In this document: in pieces, positions 8,873-16,575 of the stretch
How the letters are laid out: the number at the start of each line of letters is the position of its first letter
Position numbering within the stretch: the first letter of the stretch is position 1
Origin: Verrucomicrobiota bacterium
GTDB lineage: Bacteria; Verrucomicrobiota; Verrucomicrobiia; Limisphaerales; SXTU01
Assembly: GCA_016235545.1 (NCBI GenBank)
Contig: JACRKB010000029.1
Coordinates: 1 to 49,517 of the forward strand
Direction of reading: 5' to 3'
DNA: 49,517 nucleotides
Program-made: the position numbers and the translations under genes
Notes under the pieces: model-generated
Told to the model about the DNA's origin: nothing
What the model saw: the letters and a program-made list of their open reading frames with translations, nothing else
The model's database searches: none

Positions 8873-9814
8873 TCAATCCTCGCCGACAATTTCGATTTCG
8901 GTTTCCAACTCGATCCCGCGCTCCGCCAGCGCCGTCGTGCGAACGATCTCGATGAGCGCCAGCACGTCGCGCGCAGTGGCGGTGCCATCGTTGATGATGA
9001 AGTTGCCGTGGACGTCCGAGACGACCGCGCCACCGACGCGCGTGCCTTTGAGGCCGAGTTCATCCACCAGCTTTCCGGCGGGGACGGCCTTCGTGTTCTT
9101 GAAGACGCAGCCGGCACTCGGCTCCTTGGGCTGCGAGGTCCAGCGCTTCTGCTGGCACTCGGCGAGTTTCGCCTCGATGTGCTCGCGCGGAGACTGTCGG
9201 CCCTTGAGCAACGCGCCGAGGGCGACGGCGGACTTGAGAAGCGGGCAGCTCCGATAAGCCGTGTCCACATCGCTCGCGGCGCGCTCGTGGGCGACTCCGT
9301 TGTAGTCCATGAAGCGGAGTGACGCGACGGCCTCGAAGGTCCAAGCATTCATCGCGCCGGCATTCATGCGGAGCGCGCCGCCGAGATTGCCGGGGATGCC
9401 TTCGAGAAACTCCAAGCCGCCGATTCCGTGGCGCTTCGCGGTGAGTGCAATGTCCTTCAACTTCGCGCCCGCACCGCAGCGCAGCAGCTCCCCATCCACC
9501 TCGACGCGCGAAAAAGCAACTGCACCGAGATGAATCACCACTCCTCGAATGCCGCCGTCGCGGATGAGCAGGTTCGAGCCGCGCCCGAGCATGAAGATGG
9601 GCACGTCGCGCTCGCGGCAGAATCGCAGCACGACAGCCAGCTCTGACTCATCCGCCGGCTCGACGTAGATTTCCGCCGGGCCGCCGACGCGCAGCGTGGT
9701 GCGCCTGGCGAGTGGTTCGTTGCGCCGCAGCAGGCTCGCAGGCGCCAGCAGCGCGCCGAGTTCCGCCGCGAGATCGGCGGCATGCGTGACTGGCTCTGGA
9801 GCGCAGGCGGTCAT
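8873..9814 (-). CDS. murB: UDP-N-acetylenolpyruvoylglucosamine reductase
   Basis: A 313-residue FAD-dependent reductase making UDP-MurNAc in the cytoplasm. FAD-binding motifs are TTLRVGGPAEIYVEP and LGRGSNLLIRDGG; GLEFLEGIPGNLGGALRMNAGA is the family hallmark; the catalytic loop reads SAGCVFKN, with Cys where E. coli MurB has the proton-donating Ser (Cys variants are known in this family); the final ELETEIEIVGE carries the catalytic Glu. Its short form, without the extra C-terminal loop of type I enzymes, fits type II MurB. It begins with an ATGA overlap on the murG stop. murC, usually directly upstream, is missing. Confidence 0.95.
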   Translation of the reverse strand: MTACAPEPVTHAADLAAELGALLAPASLLRRNEPLARRTTLRVGGPAEIYVEPADESELAVVLRFCRERDVPIFMLGRGSNLLIRDGGIRGVVIHLGAVAFSRVEVDGELLRCGAGAKLKDIALTAKRHGIGGLEFLEGIPGNLGGALRMNAGAMNAWTFEAVASLRFMDYNGVAHERAASDVDTAYRSCPLLKSAVALGALLKGRQSPREHIEAKLAECQQKRWTSQPKEPSAGCVFKNTKAVPAGKLVDELGLKGTRVGGAVVSDVHGNFIINDGTATARDVLALIEIVRTTALAERGIELETEIEIVGED

Positions 9815-11178
9815 GGCGTGGCGATGCTTTCAGCCGGCAGTGTGAGACTCCGTCGAACCCCATTTGCCGGCGAAGGAGGCGCGAGCGCCGCAAGTTTCCT
9901 GGGTGGGCACGTCGCGGCCGAGATGCTTGCTGCGCCCGCCTCGCTGCGCTCGAAATGTGGCTCGACGGAGTCTTGCCCTGCCGGATCGGGGTTCCGCTTC
10001 GCGAAGCGCGCGGGAGGCTGCCAACCGGCATCCTCACCGTCAGCACGAAGGGAGACGGGCAGACCGCAGGCGCGCAAGATGCGCTCTGCAATGTCGGCAG
10101 CAGCAGCCGGCTTATGCCACTGCGCTAGCGCGGTCTGCATCTGCGCGCGAGCGGCAGCGTTCGTGAGCAAGTCGGAGATGAGCGCGGCGAACTGCGCGGG
10201 CGAAGTCGTGCGCTGGCTCAGCAGGCGGGCCGCGCCAGTGTCGGCGAAGGCGCGGGCGTTGAAATACTGGTGGTTGTCCGCAGCCGTGGGCAGCGGGACG
10301 AGCACCGCCGGCGCACGCATCGCAGCAAGTTCCGCAAGCGAGGACGCGCCGGCGCGGCTCACGACGAGCGTGGCCGCACCGAGAGCGAGTTCCATCTCGG
10401 TCAGAAACGGCTGCACGAGGGAGCGGGTCTTGAGTTTTGAGTTTTGAATTCCGAGTTGCTCGTGCGCGGCGCGTGTGCGTTCCAAATCATTCGCGCCAGT
10501 CAGGTGGATGAACTGGAGGTCCCGATGACGCGCGATGAGCTCGGGCAACGCGGCGACGACGAGATCGTTCAGGCCGGTCGCGCCCTGGCTGCCACCGGTG
10601 ATGACGAGCGTGGGGCGGTTCGGATCAAGGCCCAGCGCCATGCGGCAGCTCGCGGCATCCGCACGCGCGAACTGTTCGCGCACCGGCGTGCCGGTGATGG
10701 CGTGGCGCTGAATCCAGAGCCGATGCGCTGCCTGCGGGAAACCGACGAACGCCTCATCCACGAAATGGGCGAGCCAGCGGTTCGCGCGACCGGGAATGGT
10801 GTTCGACTCGTGAAGAAAGGTTTTCGCGCCGCACTTCCTTCCGGCCCAGACGGGCGGCGCGCTGGTGAAGCCACCCATCGCCAGCACGGCGCGGGGCGCG
10901 CGAGTGGCGAAGAGCTGCCGCGCGGCTTGATACGAGGCTAGCGAGGCGCGGGCGAAGGCGGGCAAGTTCCCCTGCAGCGCAACGGCGGGGAGCGTGGCGA
11001 CTTGCAGGTCGCGGGCGGCGCGGATGGCTTGCTGGTCCACTTCCTTGGGCGAGACGAGGAGCAGCGCGTCGCAACCGTGCCGCTGCAATTCCTCGGCGAC
11101 CGCCAGCCCCGGGAAGAGATGCCCGCCTGTGCCACCGCAGGCGATGGCGACGAGGGGGTTTTCCGGGGAGCGTTGCAT
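9811..11178 (-). CDS. murG: UDP-GlcNAc transferase MurG with repeat-derived C-terminal tail
   Basis: A 455-residue GT28 glycosyltransferase that adds GlcNAc to lipid I on the inner membrane face. Seen: the glycine-rich acceptor loop IACGGTGGHLFPGLAVAE, a second loop LVITGGSQGATGLNDLV, and the donor-site region VVSRAGASSLAELAAMRAPAVLVPLP. The normal fold ends near residue 373 (ADIAERILRACGL); the last 82 residues (about 9814-10059) have no MurG counterpart, and more than half of them are encoded by a 150-bp repeat element at 9834-9983. A second oddity is residues 241-251 (IQNSKLKTRS), encoded by heptamer repeats at 10428-10457. The start overlaps the ftsW stop by one base (TGATG). The enzyme core looks intact. 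Confidence 0.94.
   Translation of the reverse strand: MQRSPENPLVAIACGGTGGHLFPGLAVAEELQRHGCDALLLVSPKEVDQQAIRAARDLQVATLPAVALQGNLPAFARASLASYQAARQLFATRAPRAVLAMGGFTSAPPVWAGRKCGAKTFLHESNTIPGRANRWLAHFVDEAFVGFPQAAHRLWIQRHAITGTPVREQFARADAASCRMALGLDPNRPTLVITGGSQGATGLNDLVVAALPELIARHRDLQFIHLTGANDLERTRAAHEQLGIQNSKLKTRSLVQPFLTEMELALGAATLVVSRAGASSLAELAAMRAPAVLVPLPTAADNHQYFNARAFADTGAARLLSQRTTSPAQFAALISDLLTNAAARAQMQTALAQWHKPAAAADIAERILRACGLPVSLRADGEDAGWQPPARFAKRNPDPAGQDSVEPHFERSEAGAASISAATCPPRKLAALAPPSPANGVRRSLTLPAESIATP
9834..9983. mobile_element. 150-bp MITE-like element inside the murG 3' end
   Basis: 29-bp terminal inverted repeats at 9834-9862 and 9955-9983 match at 24 of 29 positions and share the core AGACTCCGTCGA. 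The interior is GC rich and is read in frame as the added tail of MurG. A single end of the same family (GCGACGGAGTCTCGCCCC) lies near 20256-20273, inside the 87-codon ORF between ftsI and murE. The element has no transposase and no clear target duplication was identified. Confidence 0.7.
10428..10457. repeat. Heptamer repeat (TTGAGTT units) inside murG
   Basis: On the plus strand the stretch reads as tandem GAGTTTT-like units (TTGAGTTTTGAGTTTTGAAT). It is translated on the minus strand as an insertion IQNSKLKT in MurG. Similar heptamer tracts occur in queA, ribD-like, argJ, the M28 peptidase and the DEAD-box gene. Confidence 0.65.
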
Positions 11179-12320
11179 CAGGCCGGGCGAGGGAGCGCGG
11201 TGAAGGGGTTGTCGTCCGTCCGTGTGGCGATGACGAGGGGCTTGTCGGTGGCGCGGCGCGCAACGCTGAGGATGAGTCCGGCGGAGGCCATGAGCATGAC
11301 GAGGTTCGAGCCACCGTAGCTGATGAAGGGCAGCGACAGGCCCTTATTGGGCAGGACCATCGTGGCAACGCCGATGTTGATGAAGACTTGCACGCCGATC
11401 ATGAAAGTGAGGCCGATGACGAGGAGCTGGCCGAAAAGATCGCTCGCGCGCCAAGCACTGCTGAGGCCGCACCAGCAAAGAAGACCGTAGGTGGCGAGCA
11501 GGCCGAGCGTGGCGACGAGGCCGAATTCCTCGGCGATGATGGAGAAGATGAAGTCGGTGTGGTGCTCGGGGATGAAGCCGGTTTTCTGGCGGCCGCTGCC
11601 CAAGCCCACACCTGTCACGCCGCCCGAGCCTATCGCATACACAGACTGAATCTGCTGGTGCGCGCCGGTGCGCATATGCTTCTCAGGGTGCAGCCAGGCG
11701 TCGATGCGGGTGCTGCGGTTTTCATTGCGCATCAGCAGCGCGCAGATGATGGCGAATGCGGCGAGGCCGAGGGGAACAAGATGCGCCAGTCGCACGCCGG
11801 CGACGAGCAGCATGAGCAGGACAACCAGGCCGAGCAGCATCGTCGTGCCGAAATCCTTGCCTGCCAGCACGAGCAGGAGAGGGCAGGCTGCGAGCGCGCC
11901 GGGGATGAGGATGCCGCGGTTGAACTCCTTCATCCGGTCGCGGTAAAGGCAGGCGTAGTGCGCGAGCAGTGCGACGACAACGATCTTTGCCAGCTCGGAG
12001 GACTGGAAGCTGAAGCCGCCGAGCTGCTTGAAGAATATCCAGCGCGTGGCCCCGTTGACTTCCTTTTCCATCCGCCAGGTCCAGAGCAGCAGCAGGCAGG
12101 AGATGATGAGGCCGGGCCAGACGAGCGTGCGCAGCCAGCGGTAATCGATCGCCGCCGCGATGAAGCAGGCCGCGATGCCGATGGCCGCGAAGACGGCCTG
12201 CTTGATGAGGAACGCCTCGCCCTGCTGGGTCATGCTCGCGCTGTAGAGCATCACGAGGCCAAGGCCGAGCAAGGCCGCGACGGAGAAGGCGAATAGCGTG
12301 GCGATGCGGCGAATGGTCAT
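11178..12320 (-). CDS. ftsW: Septal peptidoglycan polymerase FtsW
   Basis: A 380-residue SEDS-family glycosyltransferase with about ten hydrophobic membrane segments. It polymerises lipid II at the septum with FtsI. Motifs: GLVMLYSAS in the first helix, GATRWIFF, FSFQSSELAKI (the FQPSE-like SEDS motif), LAGKDFGTTML (the KDFGT/PDxGT region), the loop HTDFIFSIIAEEFG with its SEDS Glu, and GLSLPFISYGGSNLVMLM near the C-terminus. All diagnostic features of FtsW rather than RodA-only variants are present, and the dcw context supports FtsW. The start lies in a GGTGGGGGG-like context without an obvious ribosome site. Confidence 0.96.
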   Translation of the reverse strand: MTIRRIATLFAFSVAALLGLGLVMLYSASMTQQGEAFLIKQAVFAAIGIAACFIAAAIDYRWLRTLVWPGLIISCLLLLWTWRMEKEVNGATRWIFFKQLGGFSFQSSELAKIVVVALLAHYACLYRDRMKEFNRGILIPGALAACPLLLVLAGKDFGTTMLLGLVVLLMLLVAGVRLAHLVPLGLAAFAIICALLMRNENRSTRIDAWLHPEKHMRTGAHQQIQSVYAIGSGGVTGVGLGSGRQKTGFIPEHHTDFIFSIIAEEFGLVATLGLLATYGLLCWCGLSSAWRASDLFGQLLVIGLTFMIGVQVFINIGVATMVLPNKGLSLPFISYGGSNLVMLMASAGLILSVARRATDKPLVIATRTDDNPFTALPRPA

Positions 12321-12685
12321 GGGTGGGGGGAAGTGGGAAAGAGATTAAGCCGGAACGGTGCAGTTGAAATCCGATGGTTTCGCTTCAACGCAGAGACACA
12401 GCGGACGCAAAGCTGCGCTGAGAAGCCACCGAAGAGGGACACCAAATGGTGAAGACAAACCGTCTGCCTCAAACTCTGCGTTCCTCCGCGCCCCCTGCGT
12501 CTCTGCGTTAAAGGGAGTGCGTCCCCAACCGCATGGATTCGGCCTGTTCTCCTTGCGACGACGTGCGCCGGCGACCGACGACGGGACGGAGCAAGGCGGC
12601 ATCTCGTGCCGCGCGCTCGTCCCATCGTCGCCAGTCATCCGGTGCATCGGTGATTGGGGTGGTCGGTTGATTGAACCGAATGGAG
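12321..12685. other. 365-bp gap between the LysM gene and ftsW
   Basis: No protein-coding sequence is supported; open frames on both strands here are driven by the palindromic element at 12387-12509. The flanks (12321-12386 and 12510-12685) show no recognised promoter or terminator. Because all dcw genes run the same way, the gap may carry an internal promoter for ftsW onward, but none could be identified by eye. Confidence 0.5.
12387..12509. repeat. CGCAGAG-type palindromic element
   Basis: Arms AACGCAGAGACACAGCGG (12387-12404) and CCCCTGCGTCTCTGCGTT (ending 12509) are reverse complements at 16 of 18 positions. It is a variant of the CGCAAAG family seen at 3866-4006 and 40651-40795, with CGCAGAG replacing CGCAAAG, and also contains TTCCTCCGCGCC before the right arm as those copies do. 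Confidence 0.75.
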
Positions 12686-13588
12686 TTACTGGCCCGGCGG
12701 TTTGGGGGCTGGCTCACCCAACGGCGGCAGCGACGGCGGCAGCGCGGGGACGACGTCCGCCTTCGGGGCTGGAGCGGCGCTCACAGAGGGCTCGCTTGGC
12801 TTCTTCGCGCCACCGGCAGGCACCTTGAGTTTCTGGCCGACTTTGATCTGATCGGTCTTGAGGCCATTCGCGTCGCGCAGCTTGGCGACGGTGGTGCCAT
12901 GACGCTTGGCGATGCTGCCGAGGTTGTCGCCGGACTTGATTGTGTATGTGCCGTCGGAGTCTGCGGCGTGCGCGGCACCAGCAGGGGCTTTCGCGGCCTT
13001 GGGCGCAGAAGCCGGGATGTTGATCTTCTGGCCAATCTTCAGCTTGGTGGAATCCACTCCGGCGTTCGCGGCTTCGATGGCCTTCATGCCCACGCCGTAT
13101 TTCTTCGACATGGTGTAGAAGGAATCGTTCTTGGCGACGACGTGGACCTTGGCCTCGGCAGACGGCGCTACGGGAACAGGAGCGGGAGCAGGAGCAGGTT
13201 CAGTCGGTGCCACCACCGGCGGCGCGACGGGTGCAACCGGCGCGACGGACGGCGTGAGGGGCAGCGGAGCAAGCCCCGGCGCTGGCAACCCCGGCGCACT
13301 TCCGACAGGCGACAATGTCCCGGGCGCGGCGGCTCCACCCGGGGTGACTGGCGCGGGCGTGACCGGTGACCCGAGATCGGCCGGCGGCGTAAGGGGTGGC
13401 AAGTTCGGCTCCGGAGCCTTGGTCGCGACGGGCTTGGACTCGGGCTTGCACCCGGCCATCATGATGCAGCCAAAGACGACAGCATGAATGCCGACGAAGA
13501 CGGCGACGATGACGGGGAGGTTGGTTTTGCGTTTGGCGTTCTGCTCCAGGCGAGAACCTTGGGGCGTCAACGGGTTGGGAGTGCTCAT
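12686..13588 (-). CDS. Membrane-anchored protein with two LysM domains
   Basis: A 300-residue envelope protein, probably binding peptidoglycan. A basic start is followed by one hydrophobic stretch (LPVIVAVFVGIHAVVFGCIM) ending in MMAGC, which could be a lipobox or simply an inner-membrane anchor. A long Pro/Ala/Val-rich linker follows, then two LysM repeats: one from VHVVAKNDSFYTMSKKYGV to LKIGQKINIP and one from TYTIKSGDNLGSIAKRHG to IKVGQKLKVP. The C-terminus is proline rich. The start at 13588 (ATGAGC after ACACACC) is chosen because upstream codons lie outside the hydrophobic logic. It sits between murD and ftsW in the dcw cluster, suggesting a role at the septum. No catalytic domain is seen. 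Confidence 0.85.
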   Translation of the reverse strand: MSTPNPLTPQGSRLEQNAKRKTNLPVIVAVFVGIHAVVFGCIMMAGCKPESKPVATKAPEPNLPPLTPPADLGSPVTPAPVTPGGAAAPGTLSPVGSAPGLPAPGLAPLPLTPSVAPVAPVAPPVVAPTEPAPAPAPVPVAPSAEAKVHVVAKNDSFYTMSKKYGVGMKAIEAANAGVDSTKLKIGQKINIPASAPKAAKAPAGAAHAADSDGTYTIKSGDNLGSIAKRHGTTVAKLRDANGLKTDQIKVGQKLKVPAGGAKKPSEPSVSAAPAPKADVVPALPPSLPPLGEPAPKPPGQ

Positions 13589-13650
13589 GGTGTGTGTGCT
13601 TTGTTTGCTGCGCTGTTTGGCTCGCCAGAGCTGTCCGCTCTCCGGCGAAA

Positions 13651-15138
13651 TCATCTGGTTAATTCTTCAAAAATCTTTTCATTCCGCCCCACGAACTGGG
13701 TTCCAATCTCGAACGCCTTCTCGACGCCCCCATTCATGGTGCCATCGCGGGCGACACCGCCATTACTGGGGCACTGCAACTGCCCAACCGTCTCTCGAAA
13801 CACTTCTCCCCGATGGCGATAATCGCGGAACAGGTCAAGGCTCGAACAGGCCGGAGAGAGCAAAACAACGTCGCCAGGCGCCGAGTTTTTCACGGCTTCG
13901 TTGACCGCTTCTAACAATGAATCCACGAGGGTGCAAGGGGTAAAGAGGCTCCATGATGCGCGAAGTTTTTCGCGCGTCTCGCCGAGCAGAAAAGCGTGCT
14001 TGACGCGCTGCGCCAGGAGCGGTCCGAGGTCGTGGTAATCGAGGCCCTTGTCCCGCCCGCCGGCGATGAGCAGGACGTTCGTTTCACCGGGCCGCGCAAC
14101 GGGCATTGTTTGCAATGCCTTCGCGACCGCGTCGAGGTTCGTGGCCTTCGAGTCGTTGACAAATTTCACGCCGTTGATTTCGGCGATGAGTTCGCAGCGG
14201 TGCGCGCCGGGCTTGAAGCTGCTGATGGCCGCGACCATTTCCTCCAGCGGCAGGCGCAGGACGCGTCCGACGGCGAGGGCGGCCATGACGTTCTCGGCGT
14301 TGTGTGGGCCGCGCAAGTGAGTCTTCTCCAAGTCAATCAGCGGCCCGACCCAGCCCTCGATGCGGCTGATGATGAGCGAGCGGTCGAGGTGGATGTCTGC
14401 GCGGCGGTTGTTCGCGCTGAAGGTGATGAGCTTGGAAGGCTCTTTCACGCCAAGCGTGCGGAGCATCGCCAGAGCCTCGGTCTGCACGATGGCCCAGTCG
14501 AACGGCTGCTGGTTCTCGAAGATGCGCGCCTTCGCCCGCGCATAGTCGGCCAGCGTGTGATGCCGGTCGAGATGGTCGGGCGTGATGTTCATCAGCACCG
14601 CGACCGCGGGACGAAAGAAGCGGACCGTCTCCAGCTGGAACGAGCTGACTTCCAGCGTGAGGTAGTCGAGCTGCCTCGTCTCGTCAGCCACGGAGCAAAG
14701 CGGCTTGCCGATGTTGCCGGCGGCGAGCGTGCGCTTGTGGCAGTGAGTGAGCACATGCTCAATTAGCTCGGTCGTCGTGGTCTTCCCGTTCGTGCCAGTG
14801 ACTGAGATGTTGAGGCAGACGGCCTGCTGCCAGCCAAGTTCCAGCTCGCTGATGACGGGGGTTTCGCGTTGACGCAGCTCCTTCACGAGCGGCGAATCCA
14901 TCGCCACACCGGGACTGACCACCGCGAAGTCAAACTGCCCGGCAGGCGGCATCCGCAGGTCGAGCTCCACGCGCACACCGAGTTCGCGCAACTCCTCCGC
15001 CACGCGCCGCAGCCCGGGCGTGTCGGAGTTGTCCATCGCAATCACGCGCGCGCCGCGAGCAATGAGCAGGCGCGCTGCCGCAGCCCCGCTCAGGCCGAGG
15101 CCGATGACCAGCACGTTTTTTTCCTGGAGGCGGAACAT
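13651..15138 (-). CDS. murD: UDP-N-acetylmuramoyl-L-alanine--D-glutamate ligase
   Basis: A 495-residue cytoplasmic Mur ligase adding D-Glu to UDP-MurNAc-L-Ala. The N-terminal Rossmann segment VLVIGLGLSGAAAARLL is typical of MurD; the ATP loop is SVTGTNGKTTTTELI; then LEVSSFQLE, MNITPDHLDRH (with the MurD-type HLDRH) and the C-terminal ligase domain with FVNDSKATN and IAGGRDKGLDY. LSPACSSLDLFRDYRHRGEVFRE closes the fold. About 40 residues follow (GGVARDGTMNGGVEKAFE onward), an extension beyond the usual 440-460-residue length with no recognised motif. The gene begins one base after the mraY stop. Confidence 0.97.
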   Translation of the reverse strand: MFRLQEKNVLVIGLGLSGAAAARLLIARGARVIAMDNSDTPGLRRVAEELRELGVRVELDLRMPPAGQFDFAVVSPGVAMDSPLVKELRQRETPVISELELGWQQAVCLNISVTGTNGKTTTTELIEHVLTHCHKRTLAAGNIGKPLCSVADETRQLDYLTLEVSSFQLETVRFFRPAVAVLMNITPDHLDRHHTLADYARAKARIFENQQPFDWAIVQTEALAMLRTLGVKEPSKLITFSANNRRADIHLDRSLIISRIEGWVGPLIDLEKTHLRGPHNAENVMAALAVGRVLRLPLEEMVAAISSFKPGAHRCELIAEINGVKFVNDSKATNLDAVAKALQTMPVARPGETNVLLIAGGRDKGLDYHDLGPLLAQRVKHAFLLGETREKLRASWSLFTPCTLVDSLLEAVNEAVKNSAPGDVVLLSPACSSLDLFRDYRHRGEVFRETVGQLQCPSNGGVARDGTMNGGVEKAFEIGTQFVGRNEKIFEELTR

Positions 15139-15139
15139 C

Positions 15140-16294
15140 TTATCGCAACTTCAAAGTCGCCAGCGCAAGCACCGCGCAGACGATGCACAGGATGTAAAAC
15201 CGGGTGACAATTTTGGCCTCATAGACTTCGAGCTTCTGGTAGTGGTGATGCAAGGGGGCCATCCGAAAGAACCGCCGCTCGTTGCCCACCCCATACTTGC
15301 GCCGCGTGTATTTGAACCAGCCGCGCTGAATCATCACCGAGCCGATCTCCACCACGAACACGCCGCCCGCAATCACCAGCACGAAAGGCTGATGAATCAG
15401 CACCGCCATGATGCCCAGCACACCGCCCAGCGCGAGCGACCCCGTGTCGCCCATGAAGACCTCCGCCGGATGGCAGTTGAACCAGAGGAAACCCAGGCTC
15501 GCCCCGATCATCGCCGCGCAGAACACCGTGAGCTCCCCCGCGCCCGGCACGAACGGGACGAACAGATAGCGCGCGATGATCGCGTTGCCCGCGATGTAGG
15601 TGAAGACCAGAAAGACCGTCGTCACTATGAGGGTGCAGCCGATGGCCAGCCCGTCCAGCCCGTCCGTGATGTTGACGGCGTTGCTGCTGCCCACAATGGC
15701 GCAGACCGTGATAAGGCCACCCAGCCAGGCCGCGTCCGTCAGCACCGCGTTCTTGAAGAACGGCACTTGTATCTCGGTGATGAGCTTGCTCGTCTCCGGC
15801 AACAGCCAGAGCATCCATGCGATGAAGCCCGCCAGAGCGAACTGCACGACCAACTTCACGCCCTCCTCCGCCCCGGCGCTCTTCTGCTCGGTCAGCTTCT
15901 TGTAGTCGTCGTAGAAACCCAGCGCCCCGAGCACGAGCAGCGACACCAGCGTCAGCACGATGAACTCGTTCCACTGCGCCCAGATTAGCGCGGTCAAATC
16001 CACCACCAGCACAATCAGAATTCCGCCCATCCCCGGCACGCCCTTCTTGGTGAACACCTGCGTGGCGGTTGTGCCGGCCTCCTGGGCCTTGTCCAGATAG
16101 TCCTGGCCAAACTTCATTTCCTTCAGCCACGCGATGACCAGCGGCCCCAGCCACAGGCTCAACAGCAACGCCGAGATCGCCGCGCCCGCGCTGCGCACGG
16201 TGATGTAGCGAAACACCCGCAAAGCCGACAGCGAGTCGGCCCACGCGGTTCCGGCGGCCTGCTCCTGAATCCATTGGCTGAGATAGAAAAGCAT
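15140..16294 (-). CDS. mraY: Phospho-MurNAc-pentapeptide translocase
   Basis: A 384-residue polytopic membrane enzyme that forms lipid I from UDP-MurNAc-pentapeptide and undecaprenyl phosphate. Seen: TKKGVPGMGGILI (the TPTMGG-like region), LGFYDDYKKL with the conserved Asp pair, NAVNITDGLDGLAIG, and FMGDTGSLALGG with catalytic Asp; the C-terminal loop is MAPLHHHYQ, a mild variant of the usual (S)PIHHHYE. About ten hydrophobic helices are apparent and the length is slightly above the usual 360 because of a longer first periplasmic region. It lies 113 bp after a 53-codon ORF and one base before murD. Confidence 0.97.
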   Translation of the reverse strand: MLFYLSQWIQEQAAGTAWADSLSALRVFRYITVRSAGAAISALLLSLWLGPLVIAWLKEMKFGQDYLDKAQEAGTTATQVFTKKGVPGMGGILIVLVVDLTALIWAQWNEFIVLTLVSLLVLGALGFYDDYKKLTEQKSAGAEEGVKLVVQFALAGFIAWMLWLLPETSKLITEIQVPFFKNAVLTDAAWLGGLITVCAIVGSSNAVNITDGLDGLAIGCTLIVTTVFLVFTYIAGNAIIARYLFVPFVPGAGELTVFCAAMIGASLGFLWFNCHPAEVFMGDTGSLALGGVLGIMAVLIHQPFVLVIAGGVFVVEIGSVMIQRGWFKYTRRKYGVGNERRFFRMAPLHHHYQKLEVYEAKIVTRFYILCIVCAVLALATLKLR

Positions 16295-16407
16295 CAGTCA
16301 TTCGGCCACGGAGGGAGGATCAATAAGGAGATTACGATTAAGGACGGAGCGCCCAGCGCGGCCTCCCCTCGCAATCATAATCTCAGTCTCAATCCCGGTT
16401 TCCATTT

Positions 16408-16569
16408 TCAATCGTGCCTGTGTTGCAGCGTGAACAGTCCGTGGCGGTGGCGCATCTTCTCCCAGCGGCACAACCGCACCAGGAAGCCCGGCACCCGCGC
16501 GTTGTCCTTCAACTCGCGCGCCAGCTTCCTCACCACGCGCTGCTGTTGCCGATCTGCTTTCGCGTTCAT
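16408..16569 (-). CDS. 53-residue basic small protein between murF and mraY
   Basis: Not recognised. The ORF begins with ATG only 6 bases after the murF stop and ends 113 bases before mraY, so it is positioned like an operon gene. The protein is strongly basic (many Arg/Lys, e.g. QQQRVVRKLARELKDNARVP, followed by RLCRWEKMRHRHG), predicted soluble and helical. Its base composition matches neighbours and shows no repeat content. A nucleic-acid- or membrane-surface-binding role is conceivable but not shown. It may be a genuine lineage-specific dcw microprotein or a chance frame. Confidence 0.5.
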   Translation of the reverse strand: MNAKADRQQQRVVRKLARELKDNARVPGFLVRLCRWEKMRHRHGLFTLQHRHD

Positions 16570-16575
16570 CACTCG

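Noticed and set aside
12317-12828. Frames of about 100-156 codons in the LysM-ftsW gap
   Set aside because: They run through a palindromic repeat and into the LysM gene antisense; no conserved features.
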